From the NCBI GenBank assembly GCA_028753945.1, contig JAPNXP010000011.1:3596001-3660000 (forward strand): a stretch of DNA of 64,000 nucleotides, given 5' to 3'. The translations under genes were made by a program, and so were the position numbers. Under the pieces are notes generated by a model. It worked only from the letters and a program-made list of their open reading frames with translations, did not search any database and had not been told where the DNA came from. The first letter of the stretch is position 1. Every line of letters begins with the position of its first letter. The DNA is from Hexactinellida sp. DTS-2022. Its lineage: Eukaryota > Porifera > Hexactinellida. This document shows positions 35,332 through 47,209 of the stretch, piece by piece.

Positions 35332-38300
35332 CTAGAACTCGTCTGAAAGATCTCCTTCCCACGCCTCTTCTTGTCGCCATTTAGGCGGTTTTGGTTGCCT
35401 AGTGGACCGTCGGACCCCTGTGGCCCCTTGTAATTCCGTTACAGGGTCATCAGTAACCCCAAACTTCTCGGTGTGCTCACATGTAGATTCTGTTTCGCTG
35501 GACGAGTCTGGTTCCGAAAGGGCGGTATCCTGTGAAGACTGATCTGGTGCGTCAGCTATTTCGAGTTGCATGTCGGTGTTTGGTTGCGGACACTTTTTGC
35601 AGCGGTTTAGGTGCACTAGCTTCTCTTTTCCATTCCGGGTTCTGAGCTTAACGTTCGGACCTCTCCTTAATAGCACGAGGTATGGCCCTTCAAAATGTGG
35701 GCTTAGGCCACTTCTCCTCCTCTGGTTCTTTACGTAGACCCAGTCACCTGTATGACAAATTGTGTCCTTCTTGCCTCTATCGTACTCTGTCTTCATTCTG
35801 GCTCTAGCCTCAGTGAGATTATCGTTAACCTGCTTGTTAACAAGATTCTCCATGTCTTGCAATTCTTCGACCCACTCCAAAACGGAGTTGTACGTGTCTT
35901 GTAGTGCTAGATCCCATTCTGTCCTAAATGTGGGTTTCGGATCCACTCCATACATGATTCTATAAGGCGTAAACCCGGTACTTGTATTTGGTACGGCGTT
36001 CAAGGTGTAACTCACACGGGAAAGCAGAGTCGGCCAGTCCGTGTCTTCTAAGTCGTGTTCTGCGATCAGACACCTGATTATTTGTTTAACGGCCCGGATT
36101 CCTCTCTCGGCCTGACCGTCCCCTTCTGGGTGATAGGCGGAACTGTGTTTCTTTATGATGCCATGTTTTGCTAGGAAGTCTCTAACTTCAGCGCCGTCCA
36201 CACTTGGGCCTTGGTCGCTAAGCATTGATATAGGTGGTCCATGGCGAAAGATACATCCGTCACTCAATCCTTGGATAATCGAGTACGATTCCTGGTCAAA
36301 GAGTGGAACTAACTCTATGAATTTGGAAAACGTATCAACGAGCAGGAGGAAATGCCTATAATTCGTGCTGGCATACGGCAACGTAGCTACGTCGTATGCA
36401 ATCGCATCTCTTGGTCTATTGGCCTGTACTGAGGGAATAAGTTTCTCAGGTGGCGCGTTCTTTGGTTTATTTTGGGCACAAATGACACATTTCCTACAAA
36501 AACTCTCGATGTCGCTGTTCATTTTTCTCCAAAAGAAACTGTTTCGAACGAGTAGCGTCGTTTTATCACTCCCAAAGGGCGCGTCGTTGTGTACTAAGCT
36601 CATGACCTTTTCTCTCATAGATTGAGGGACAATTATTTTTCTTCCCCTATAAAGAAGTTCCCCAAATATCTTCATCCCGATGTGACTTCTGAATGGCCCG
36701 TGATCTATTTTCTGCGTTTTCTCCAGTTGGCTCTTGGCTGATGTTATCGTCATGTCGCCCCTTTGGGCTTTTATCAGCTCTTCGTGGAGTGAGTTACTCT
36801 CGATGTAGATGTGTCTTTCGAAGCATTGGTCCTCATCGTTAACTTCCGGGTCGATTCCACAACTTTCTCTGGAGAGATAATCTGCACACACGTTCTCTGT
36901 TCCTTTGATATACTCTATTGAGTAATTGATAGACTCCAGCTCCAGGATCCACCTGGTAAACTTACCTCTGGGGTCCTTCTGCTTCCTTAACCACACGAGT
37001 GGATTGTGATCAGTTAGTATCTTCACATGGGGGCCGCGCGCAGGTACTTGCTGAACTTTCGAGTTGCTGCAATTACGCCCCAACACTCTAGCTCTCCTGC
37101 TGCATATTTCTTTTGTGCATCGGTGAGTCCTGATGAAAAGTAAGCAATCGGGTGTACTTGGCCATTGTCATCACGCTGAGACAAAATTCCTCCTACTGCG
37201 GTTGATGAAGCGTCGGTTTGTAGAACAAATTCTCTGTGCCAATCTGGAAATGCTAAAGTTGTTGGCGAATTCGTAAGCATGGTCCCCAATGATTTGAAGG
37301 CATCTTCTTCTCGTGCTCCCCATGACCATTCCTTACGGTCCCCTGTTAATGCATATAGAGGTTCCGCCACTGTTGCGAACTTGGGTATATATTCTCTATA
37401 GAAGTTGGCTAGTCCCAGGAACCGCTGAAGTTGCTTCTTACTAGATGGTCTCTCCGCGTTACGAATCTTGTTCAACAGCCGTGGGATTGGACTATGACCC
37501 TTGTGAGACACTATATGTCCAAGGAATTCCCCACATGGATAACCGAATGAGCATTTGTCCTTTCTCAGCTGGATATTCGCTGATTCCAAGGCCTTGAAGG
37601 TTTGTTCTAAGTCTGTTAAGTGTTGCTCGAAACTTTCGGAGTGGATGCATGTGTCGTCCACGAACGGGTCCGCTCTCTTGACATGTTTGAGAGTTTCGTC
37701 CATTAGCCTTTGGTAGGATGCCTGGCTGTTGACCAGGCCGAACGGCATCCTGTTCATTTCGTAAAGCCCTCTCTGAGTCACAAAGGTAGTTTTGTACGTG
37801 TCTGATTCTTCAACCTCAATAGACCAATAGGCGGAAGCTCCATCAATGAAGGAGAAGTAACTGTGGTTAAACATCCGATCCAATATGTCTTTGGCATTAG
37901 GCATGGGATAAGAATCGATCCGGGTGACTTCGTTTAACTGCCTGTAATCTACTACAAAGCGTTTGCTTCCATCGCGTTTGGTGACCAGCAAGACACGGCT
38001 TGCCCAAGGTGAATTCGATGGTCTACATATATCGTTTGGAGCATTTCATCTACAATCCCCGCTATTTCAGTCTCTACAGCTGGGGCCACTGGTATTGGTC
38101 TCTGTTTGTTAGGAGACGCCAATCCTGTATCAATCCTATGAGTAACTCCCTTGGCGGGTTGGGGCCGTTTCGGGTTTTGGGCAAACACGCACTCGAAGTT
38201 TTCGAGTAATCTGGATATGGCAGCCTTTTGATGTGGCATAAGATTGGGGTTGACGATGTCTCTGGTAGCGACTCGAAATTCCTCGATATCCTCCAACACA

Positions 38301-39577
38301 GCTACGCTTGCTCTCGTAATGGGCTCTCCTCCCTCAATAGTGGCATGCGAGTTCTTCCATGCGGTGCCTAGACGGACTTGTTGACTCTGCCAATCGAACT
38401 CAGTTGAGCCCAATTTTATTAGCAGGTCTCGTCCAAGAATACATGTAGTTCCTGTGATTTTCAAAACTTCAAACGTGTGCTCTAGTACTTGTTCGTCGCC
38501 TAGATCTACTGACAATTCCAACTCTCCTATTACGTGGACCGGTTCTCGCGAAATACCATAAACTCGACTATCTTTACTTTTCATGGACTTTTCCAACCCG
38601 AGTTCGTGCACCGTACCGATATCAATTACTGACGGTCCTCCGCCGCTGTCTAGCAAACCATGTGTTCGCTTACCGTTGAGCTTTATTTCGATGAGAACTG
38701 ATAGTTCTGCACCTAGACCCTCTATATCTGCCACTAGCACTGTGTGATCGTCTTTACCCTTTTTGTGTACTATGCTACAGTCCTTCAGGACGTGGCCTTT
38801 CTGTCCACAAGACGGGCAGCGTTTCTCTGGACAAAACTTCCAAAAATGCTTGCCGCCACAAATGTAGCAGTTTCTCCTTTCTTGTTGCTCTGGACCCCTT
38901 GTCTGCTTCCTCCACACTGGCTTACTTCTGGCAAATGCAATTCTGTTTTCCGTACATTCTGTTTCGGGGTACTCGGTTAAGTCGGAAGCTTCATTACTAA
39001 CTCTGATGCTTGCCACTTTGGTGCCGGGCCCTTCATGTTTATTCCCTTGATTGAGAGGAAAACCCTTTTCTGTAAGCGTTTCTTTGATCTCAGCGATAAG
39101 CTTGAACGCGTCAGCGTGCTCTAGGTCATCGCTAATGGCTGTAACTGTACCTTTCATTCGATTCTGCACTTCCTTTGGGAGCTGAGTTGATACCATTGAT
39201 GCGACGAATTTGAGCGTTGTCCCGGCATGGACAGCTTTGCGTCTGGCTAAAAAGAAATAATCTCCGATGTCCTGTCCTGGTTGCCATTGGAGTTTCACGA
39301 GTTCTTGCATGGCAAAGAATGGATCGATAGGATTGTCTATTACTTTGGCCAATTCATCCAGAGCTTCTTTCAACGTGCCAGCTTTCTTCATCACAATCTT
39401 TACTGCCTCTGTGTCTGTAATCGACCTGTTTATATAGTTCGGGAGGATGTTTATTACTTTTTTTTCTGACGCATCATCTACTCGTATATGTTGGGTCCCA
39501 CTTTCGAAAAGAACCCGCCAGTCAGAGATCCTATCTCCTTTCTGTAAAACTGGTACTGAGATTGGAGCTGTAGCCAT
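35332..39577 (-). pseudogene. Gypsy Gag-Pol with two frame breaks
   Basis: The ATG at 39577 opens Gag: a capsid-like region, then two CCHC zinc knuckles (CYICGGKHFWKFC, CPSCGQKGHVLKDC; about residues 235-270). The aspartic protease shows LLDSGGG. RT begins in the same frame, but the frame shifts by -1 at about 37.95-37.99 kb; it continues with MPFGLVNSQASYQ and FVDDT, the catalytic box with Phe for the usual Tyr. RNase H has LQTDASS. A second shift at about 37.03-37.09 kb leads into the rest of RNase H (ILTDHNPLVW) and the integrase, with CRKCVIC of the zinc finger and the D, D, E triad in YDVATLP, LSDQGPSVDG and GQAERGI. The breaks are probably small indels; programmed shifting is not excluded. 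The breaks are described only; no joined protein is given. Confidence 0.9.
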
Positions 39578-39608
39578 TCGATTTCTTAAGACTGTAATAA
39601 CTTATTTA

Positions 39609-39799
39609 TGTAACAATGTTGATTAGGAACAAATAGTGATATGATTTATTACCAGATAAACAAAGAAGAAATAAGTTATTAAGAAAAGTACTACTATACT
39701 AGAACCTAAACAAAGTAATAACTATATATAAGTCATAGACGCTAGCTGGGTGGTCTGAGTAAACTAAGTAATCTAAACTAAGATAACAACTTCGTTACA
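39609..39799 (-). repeat. Gypsy 5' LTR
   Basis: Intact 191-bp LTR, TG..CA ends. It should carry the promoter for the minus-strand transcript. Confidence 0.9.
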
Positions 39800-40011
39800 A
39801 TAGTTTCCTTTATTTGAGTTTTCGCTAGAAAATTATACTAGTTTAAACTTTACAAATATTATCTTATTAATTGTTTTGAAACTCAGCAAGTTAGTGCGAA
39901 CCTGGTCATATGACCAGGTCAACCTGGTCAGAACCTGGTCTGGAAAAAATCTGCCCTGGTTTGACCTGGTCAGTTTGTATTAGTGGCACGGCCCTATTTG
40001 GGATTTATATG

Positions 40012-42172
40012 GGAAACCTGAATTTGTCCTAAATAAAATCGGAATTTGTCCTAAATATTTAAATTGGATTCTGTCCTAAATATAATTTGAATTTGTCCTA
40101 AATATCAAAATTGGAATTTGTCCTAAATATTGAAAACCGATATGTATTTGTTTCTTATTGAATATTAGCTATTATGGTTTCTTGTGGTATTTGTTTCTTA
40201 CCAAACACTAACTAATATGGGTGCATATTCATACGTCGTTTGAAAACAGTATATATTGTAGTTTTAAATTTATTCCCTCAATTCCCTTCGCATTTTCGTT
40301 CATCATGGAATATTCTATAATTGAAGGCAAGAAATTGAATTCAACTAATTACGAATGTCGAGGTTTTCGGTATGTAAAGTCCAGAGAATACGGCAATTCC
40401 ATTTACACAAAGTGTGCATTATTTCGAAGCAACTCTTGTGCTTGCACTGGCAAAATTGACAAACAGACAAATCTTCTCGAATTAAACGCCCAACATAACC
40501 ACGATGCTGCGATGCACAGATCTGAAAAGATTATCGTTAGCAATACTATTAAAAGGAAAGCTGAAGTATCATCAGCTAATTTCCGAGAAGTATTTAATGA
40601 TACCTGCCGAGGACTAAATGAAGCGTCTTCAGTTACTTTCAAATCTTTAGAGAGCAGTATGTTCAAGAGGAGAAGGATTTTGCAACCCAAGATGCCCTCC
40701 TCTGCTTTAGAATTCGATTCCTTCTTGCAAGGATCACTTAGTTTCACAAATAATTTGCAAACGATAATTACTATGGATTGAGTAGCAGTTATTTGGGGAT
40801 CAAGTACGATGATGAATAATCTAGGTAATTCATCAACTATTCAGTTTGATGCAACATTCAAAGTTGTTCCGAGACTATTTTTCCAGCTATTTACAATTTT
40901 TATTAATGTTAGAGGTCATACTCTTCCGGCTTTGCATGTTTTGATGACTAGAAAAACTGAAAGACTTTACACGGCTGTATTGCTAACTATTCGGCGATTG
41001 ATACCTGAATTAAATCCAACATTCACAATGGGAGATTTTGAGCAAGCACCAAGGAATGCAATGACAGCAGTCTTTCCTTCAATAACCATAATTGGATGTT
41101 GGTTTCATTTTACTAAAGCAATTTATGAAAATGTCCAGAAGCTTGGTCTATCTAAATTGTACATGCGAAATCATGACTTTTCAGTGTGGATCCGAAAAAT
41201 AATGGCTTTGCCTTTCCTTCCAGAAGAGGAATTTGCATCTGTCTATTATTCTTTAGAGATACCATCAATTGGTATAAATGAAGCTGAAAGAGAGTTGATT
41301 TCAAAGTTTCGGAAGTATTTCCATCGTATATGGTTAATTGGATACGAGCATATATCAGTGTTTATTTATCAAGATGCAACTAATAACGGAGCAGAATCGT
41401 ATCATAAAACTTTAAAATCGATTATTAAAACGCCTCATCCTAATGTCTGGAAGTTTATAGCATACTTAGATAACATAATATCAGACAATGACACCGAGTT
41501 ACAGAGATTAATTCAAGATTTGGAAACAACGAGAGGACCTAATTGCGCCACCAAAGCTAAACGTATTAGCAGGAATAAATACAAAGAAAAATATATTAAC
41601 GGTTCTATAAATAAAATGGAATATCTAAGTGGTATCGCAACCACAATAGGGCGCGCAAATCTACAATCAGAAATTGCAGAAGATGAAGATACGAGTAATT
41701 CTGAAAGTATATCTGCACATACAAATCAAGAAGGGAATATATGCCATATATGCTTATTAGGAAGAGAAGAGAACTTTGCACTCCTACATGAAGATTGTGT
41801 ACACGGAGGCTTTTGTTAGGCATGTGCAGAACGCATAATTGACATGAAAGTAATATGTCCGATTTGTAGGGCAAAAGTAAAAGGTATTTTGAAAGTTTTC
41901 CAGTAGATATTTCAAAATATTTACTTCTAAGTTCTAATCCAAACAAATAATCATTCTTTCAATGTATTTGTTTTATTTGCTCTCTTAAATTTCACTTTAA
42001 TACTGTTTCTTTGCTAATAATCATTAAATTTCAATCCTTATTTACATTGCAATTTGACATTTAGGACAAATTCCAGTTTTAACATTTAGGACAAATTCAG
42101 TTTTCACATTTAGGACAAATTCCAGAATATTTAGGACAAATTCCCGAACCTTTTTAGGACAAATTCCAGCTA
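40012..42172 (+). mobile_element. Second MULE element, RING-bearing
   Basis: Tandem inverted end repeats based on GGAATTTGTCCTAAAT (four to five copies, 40012-40140) face the inverse motif ATTTAGGACAAATTCC (five copies, 42050-42172). They enclose a FLYWCH-MULE transposase gene. This layout parallels the 4310-11583 MULE, though the repeat sequence is unrelated. The exact outer ends and a 9-bp duplication could not be identified. Confidence 0.75.
40305..41906 (+). pseudogene. FLYWCH-MULE transposase with RING finger, two stops
   Basis: One frame from ATG 40305, interrupted by TGA at 40779-40781 and TAG at 41817-41819, ending at TAG 41904-41906. The N-terminus (EYSIIEGKKLNSTNYECRGF, then AQHNHD) is a FLYWCH-like zinc finger. 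The MULE core has Asp in FDATFKVVPRL, Asp in MGDFEQAPRNA with CWFHFTKA after it, and Glu in NNGAESYHKTL, so all three catalytic residues are present. The last 60 residues form a C3HC4 RING finger (CHIC, HEDCVHGGFC, a C after the TAG, then CPICRA), the fold of E3 ubiquitin ligases. Having a RING on a MULE transposase is unusual. The two stops are single-base scale damage. Confidence 0.85.
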
Positions 42173-42764
42173 TCCATGTATATTGAATGATGAGCGATGC
42201 TTAATATCACATGACCTAATCTATAGTATTAAAGAGTCAACTTGGCCTAAACCCAGTTATGGATTTTCACAAATCCATCTGCTCCACAGTTCTGCTTAAA
42301 CCTATAATTTTTCTTAATCAATTTATCCACACTTTTCTTCAACAACAGATGGAAATAATTCATTCTCTTGCGACCAGGATATTGAAGTTATTCATGATCT
42401 AAGCTCTATCGACCTCGACATTCATGTTCTCCAATCTGTTGTGGTTGCTCTTATTATCTTGAAACCACTAACTGACATCATTGTATTCAACGATCAACTA
42501 CTACTGAAACAAGGATATTGAGATTACAGAGGCTACGAAATATGACCTTGTAACATATATATTGATCGTGGTTTTATTAAATGGCCTTCAGATATTGAAA
42601 CTGAATCAATTGTGGTATTGTGGGAGATATCAATCAAGTTTGATTAAAATCAAGCTTTAAAAAACAATCATATCCCCCGCCTTCTAGAAAAGTGTGAATT
42701 CGACTAGCTCAAAACGTATTCGTTGATAAATCTTGCTTAGAGGAATATCTCTCATAGTTGTAGA
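42173..42764. other. No gene seen
   Basis: Unique-looking AT-rich sequence without coding signal. Confidence 0.5.
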
Positions 42765-42856
42765 CAGTGGCGTAGCCAAGCCCGGGCCTGGGGGGCACAG
42801 GCCCGGGAAACTTCTCTCTGTGCCCGGGCAATCACTCGGGGCTGGCTACGCCACTG
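42765..42856. mobile_element. 92-bp hAT MITE with exact TSD
   Basis: Ends CAGTGGCGTAGCCA and its inverse, a GC-rich core with CCCGGGC palindromes, and a perfect 8-bp duplication GTTGTAGA at 42757-42764 and 42857-42864. Confidence 0.92.
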
Positions 42857-42864
42857 GTTGTAGA

Positions 42865-43287
42865 GTTCGGAGGAAATTTAGTTCTTATATCCACTAAATG
42901 CACATTACCTAAAGATATTAGGAAGAAAATTGAAATCAATTATTTAATAACAAATTCTGTGCATAGTAATTCTGTTTTCATTTCACATTTTGTTATTTGA
43001 GTACTTACACTATTGCTTGTATCAGTTGTATGTTAATGGATAACTTATTTCTACAATGAATGAATGTCAAATATATGACAATATTACATACTTAGTTTAC
43101 AGAGTCAAATCCAGGTAAAAACAACATAATTCATGACAATTTCATGTGTAAAGTTCATAACCAATTGTAATAGGAAAACATATCGAATGCACTTCTAGTT
43201 CATCCATGGTCCATTTTTTATTGTCGTTTCCAGTCCTTATCTATAGTAGTTCATGTCCGTAGTCATTAATCCCTGATTGCTTTACCA
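42865..43287. other. No gene seen
   Basis: AT-rich, no repeat or ORF of note; the last 8 bp are the duplication of the next MITE. Confidence 0.5.
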
Positions 43288-43446
43288 CAGGTGTCACGTG
43301 TGTCAAACTCGATTCGAATAGTGGGCCAATTTCATAACCCCAGCCCTTACCCGGGCCATATTCCAGATATTCTAATGGATTGCGGGCCACATCTGAGGGA
43401 CCGGCGGGCCACAAATGGCCAGCGGGCCACCAGTTTGACACGCCTG
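43288..43446. mobile_element. 159-bp hAT MITE with exact TSD
   Basis: Left end CAGGTGTCACGTGTGTCAAA, right end (reversed) CAGGCGTGTCAAA, both related to the common hAT-type CAGGSGTGTCAAA terminus. Flanked by CTTTACCA at 43280-43287 and 43447-43454. GGGCCA motifs inside. The short ORFs here are palindrome readings. Confidence 0.92.
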
Positions 43447-43454
43447 CTTTACCA

Positions 43455-43834
43455 CGTCCACAATTTTAAGTAGAATAGATTTGTTTGGTGTGCATATATT
43501 ACTTGAAATTTGACATTTCATCCCCTGCGAAATACTTGTATAGAGGCTGTCATATATTAGAACTACTGATATATTTGTTAGAAATTAAAAGTCAGTGGTT
43601 GGGATCACTGTGAAGAACTTGAATGAACTCTTCAGTTTCAATATTGAAGTTTCCACATAAGCCTGCCAATTCTTACATCTTGGAAACCTGATTCTGCAAA
43701 ATTGTTTTTAAATTGTTTTGCAAGAACTCTTTGACTTGCTCGACCAATTTATCATCTATAGTCCAGCGGCATAGCCATAAACATAGGCATAGCCATGGTA
43801 TATACAATGGCATAGGCATGGTATATACATACCA
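43455..43834. other. No gene seen; CATAGGCATGG repeats
   Basis: Contains a short irregular repeat of GGCATAGGCATGGTATATAC near 43767-43830, otherwise unremarkable. Confidence 0.5.
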
Positions 43835-43929
43835 ACCCTGTAAAACGTGATTTGATAAAATTATTCGAGATTCACCGTGTGGTTTACCATAAATATCGAA
43901 TAATTTTATCAAATCACGTTTTATAGGGT
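43835..43929. repeat. Near-perfect foldback, arms of about 34 bp
   Basis: ACCCTGTAAAACGTGATTTG with the following TTATTCGA forms one arm; the inverse ends at 43929 with ACGTTTTATAGGGT. Loop about 27 nt. It may be a tiny MITE, but no clear target duplication was found. Confidence 0.8.
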
Positions 43930-44257
43930 CGGTGTGTATATAATTATACTCAGGTAGTTGAGTGGAGTCGAAAGAGGATTCTCTCGAGTGCGTCTTGGGA
44001 TATCTTTCGTTGTTTGTTTTCCCCGTACCTAATGTTTTGGATCTGTAGAAAATATAATGTTAACTAATAATCCATCACCTGTAAGAAAAAACTATGCTAT
44101 TAATAATTAATAGGTAATCAATATGACGAATTGTATATTTTATCGACAATATATAGATACGTATATTAGCACAAAATGTCTGCACGAAACATTAGAAACA
44201 TACATAATCATTCAGGAGCGGACCCTGTAGGTGTAGGTGCTTGAGAATTATTGGAAT
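43930..44257. other. No gene seen
   Basis: AT-rich; ends with the ATTGGAAT duplication of the next MITE. Confidence 0.5.
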
Positions 44258-44442
44258 CAGGGTTTCATCCAGGCGTATGCGACGCCCTTCCAGGCGCGTA
44301 ATTTCAAAAGAAAACTTTTCTAGGCGCGGCGAAAATCGAGAGTTGCTCCCATAGACGTAATACAAATTGAGCATTTTAGGCGCTTGTGGCGATTTCAATC
44401 TTAATCTAGGCGCGCGGGAAATTTTGCCTGGATGAAAGCCTG
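44258..44442. mobile_element. 185-bp hAT MITE
   Basis: Ends CAGGGTTTCATCCAGGC and, reversed, CAGGCTTTCATCCAGGC. Flanks ATTGGAAT and AATGGAAT match in 7 of 8 bases. The interior has GGCGC motifs. Confidence 0.88.
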
Positions 44443-45053
44443 AATGGAATGACACTATTAGTATACTTGTAGGTCCGCTTTTGTAAATTTAATATTCGCG
44501 AAACAACTATCAATCGATTTACATTCGCTTCCCTTACGCCTCTAATAAAAATACTAACCTGTTTTTGTCTCTTGGCTTCATGACCCTCGATAGAACTGGG
44601 TAACAGTCAATTGCTGCTATTTCTGCCTTGTAAAGTTAGATGGGGTAGTTAATAGATAACTGCTCTTTAGTTTTGTTCGCGTTGAAGGACACTGTTGGCA
44701 ATAGTGTTTTTCTTCTGGTTACCATGAGGAAACCAAAGCTGGGCACTAATCCGTTAATCCTTTAATCGTTAATTAACGGAAGTTAAATTTTTCGTTAACG
44801 ATTAACTTTTAAATTAACTTTGAAATCGTTAACGGACTTAATTAACTTCCGTTACATTTACAAGTCCGTTATAGTCCGTTAACGCAATTATGAGTTCTTG
44901 ATAGTTTCTATTACTATAACCGAACAAATATTTTTGAACAACAGGTATTTTATCCATAGACTCCTTAAGTAAAGGACTGGAACGTCGCGATCTCGGGGGT
45001 TTTAACTTGAGTCTGAGAGTCTCCAATTATAAAAATTGATAAAGCATTAAGTT
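44443..45053. other. No gene; imperfect palindromes of CGTTAACG
   Basis: Between 44740 and 44890 the sequence is dense in TTAACG/CGTTAA and makes a foldback (TCGTTAATTAACGGAAG and inverses), probably a decayed MITE. The rest shows nothing. Confidence 0.5.
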
Positions 45054-45260
45054 TCCGGCCTCCAAATGTGATTTTTGGCATATAGGGGTAACTTTTGGCA
45101 CCCGTCAACAATTTGAGGTTTTCACTCAAAATTTCTCACACCTCGACAAGTTATGACGTCATTGTCACATTTCGAGAACCCTGAAAAGTCACTTAATCGC
45201 ACATAATTCGCGCGCACTCTAAGAGATAAAAATCTGAAAATTTAATAGAACAAGCACATT
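45054..45260 (-). repeat. Dispersed repeat, uninterrupted copy
   Basis: Matches, in reverse, both flanks of the minisatellite element at 51.83-52.69 kb: the AAATGTGATTTTTGGCATAT, GAGGTTTTCACT, GACGTCATTGTCACA and CACTTAATCGCACA segments are shared. It serves as the empty-site version. Confidence 0.8.
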
Positions 45261-46604
45261 AATGATGCGGACACTTTGGTAGCACCAGATTGCCAATATG
45301 CTTACTCATTATCACATGATGACGTAATCACTAAAATTTCACATTTTAAATTTGACTATTTAGGCCTATTTACGCTTTATAATCAATGTTATAAGTGTAT
45401 AAACCATACACCAACCGCAAAGCGGTTGGTATGTGGTTGGGTTCTTCCGCAAAGCACGCTAGTATCTATATAGATTGATTCTACAGTATATCTATATATA
45501 CTAGTGCGCTTCGCTTGCTAGGATTCAATTCTTAAACCGAGGCTACATAGGATACTGACATAGCATAGTTTAACAAAAGCTCCGCTTGCATGCGTGATGG
45601 TAGCAGCTCTAAGAGATTCCCGAAATAATTTTCCACCTTGACCAGTACTGCTAATGATTGGTTTCCTAATTACCGCCGCAGGGATAATGACCGTAGTGTG
45701 CAAGTAGGGAAAGCTCTTCTTGACAATCGCTGGGTAGTTTCATATAATCCCTTCTTGCTGTTGAAGTACAATGCACACATTATTGTTGAGATTTGAGATT
45801 TTTGTACAAGGGTCACGCTAGAGTCATTGTTCAGTTCAGTTCAGGTGAAAATGCGAATAGTAGCGGACAAAAGCGTAGAGACGAAGTCGCTAATTACTTA
45901 GAAGTAACGAGCAAGTCCAATAGTATGTGATTCAACTTACCATTAACAAAAATTGGAGATACTATCACAGTGTATCATCGCATACACCACCATGTAGGTT
46001 CTGAATATTTTTGATTCGTTTTACTTAGTATAATAGCACAATGAAGTAACAATGCGTCGAAATCCCCCTGCTATTCAAAATGGCGTGGCATGACTAACTG
46101 TATTCAACATGACCTTAGTTAACACAAGTAGTTTACTGCTTACTGAAGTATGATTCCGCTGAGGGATGGAGACACTTTTGGCAAATGATACCCATATCGT
46201 GCCAAGAGTGATTCCATATTGGTGAGCAGCTGTCCAATATGCTTTTATTTGCGCCAGAAGCTTTGCTTCATTCAATGTAAGCTATCCTAGCATAGTGATG
46301 ATTACAGTACAGAATATGTGTACAGGTATATTGTGAGAGGATTCAATCATCCCATGTTACTTCACTAATTGAGCTACTAAGAAGTGCAGAAAGCAATATA
46401 CCTATATTATTTTCTGCCCCCCGAGACGACGGATGAAATTAGCGCTCAGGCGTAGGCTCGGGGAAAGGTACAGGACATATCCCAAGCGTGTCCGTTCTAA
46501 TTATAGAATAGTCCTGAGGGAACGAACCTAGATTCATTTGAATGCATATAATACAGTCTAATCTCAATTAGACAGTCTACTCTCATTAACGAATCAGCTT
46601 ATAA
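45261..46604. other. No gene; possible Helitron-type end hairpins at 45.41-45.53 kb
   Basis: At 45412-45465 there are ACCGCAAAGCGGTTGGT and CCGCAAAGCACGCTAGT. At 45505-45525 there is ACTAGTGCGCTTCGCTTGC. CTAG-T after a small GC hairpin is the form of a Helitron 3' end, but no matching 5' ends were found. The rest (45.54-46.60 kb) shows no coding signal; its short ORFs have no domain features. Confidence 0.4.
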
Positions 46605-47209
46605 CAGTGTTCCGCAACCCCTCATTTGCCGGCCGCATGCGGCCGGCAAATTACTTTTTGCGGCCGGCAGAATTTCAGACAATAATTGTTTTATAGAATA
46701 TCTTATGGATTTAAAGTCCATGCAATATTGCATATTAAAATGTTCCTAGGACCATTTTTCCACCGAAAACCTTTGAGGGATCAATTTTCGAGTTACATAC
46801 ATTTTACTACTGGTATACGTCTTGTATCAGATCTTGAGTCTCCCAAATCTTATATTCCATCAAGTTGATTTAGCATAATTAATTATTGAGTAACTAAATT
46901 AACATTACTCAGATGGACCAATTTTCAAGGCTACCAAAATTTCAGTGACAAGCCTTTGAATTTACATGAAATATTTCGTCACTATTCAGAGCCTAGTCTA
47001 CCAATTTGGGCGTTGACATTTAATTAATAAAACTATCATTATATTATATGTACCACCTTTTTGAAAAATAAAACATTTAGTATACTAGTATACTACTAAC
47101 CACCAAAATAAGTGATACACTAGGGAATTTTTTCGAATTTCTTTGTGGCCGGCACAGCTGTGGGCTATAGAAAATTGGCCTCGAGATTGAAAAAGGTTGC
47201 GGAACACTG
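46605..47209. mobile_element. 605-bp hAT element with exact TSD
   Basis: Ends CAGTGTTCCGCAACC and its perfect inverse; 8-bp duplication GCTTATAA at 46597-46604 and 47210-47217. A strong GC foldback (GCCGGCCGCATGCGGCCGGC) lies near 46629. The interior has no convincing transposase ORF; the 60-residue ORF at 46686 is unrecognised. Confidence 0.92.

Larger units (their letters stand above)
34219..39799 (-). mobile_element. Ty3/gypsy LTR retrotransposon
   Basis: Bounded by LTRs at 39609-39799 (5') and 34219-35291 (3', interrupted), with a 4-bp duplication ATAG at 34215-34218 and 39800-39803. Gag-Pol is on the minus strand, order Gag, protease, RT, RNase H, integrase. Only 31 bp separate the 5' LTR from the Gag ATG. 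I could not match the bases after the LTR to a standard tRNA primer site, and no clear polypurine tract precedes the 3' LTR. The coding region carries two frame breaks. Confidence 0.92.
34105..39996. mobile_element. Possible hAT-like element split by the gypsy insertion
   Basis: The left edge reads CAGGGCCGTGCTAGCC and the right edge, reversed, TAGGGCCGTGCCACTA. Both lead into CCAGGTCAAAC-type sequence like that in the MITE at 4675-4821. The two halves (34105-34218 and 39804-39996) flank the gypsy element. No 8-bp duplication was found, so this is tentative. Confidence 0.45.

Noticed and set aside
37952..37991. Programmed -1 frameshift in gypsy RT
   Set aside because: No standard slippery heptamer or clear downstream structure, and it falls inside the RT domain; a plain indel is simpler.
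43241..43473. ORFs around 43.3 kb
   Set aside because: Lie inside the 159-bp hAT MITE.
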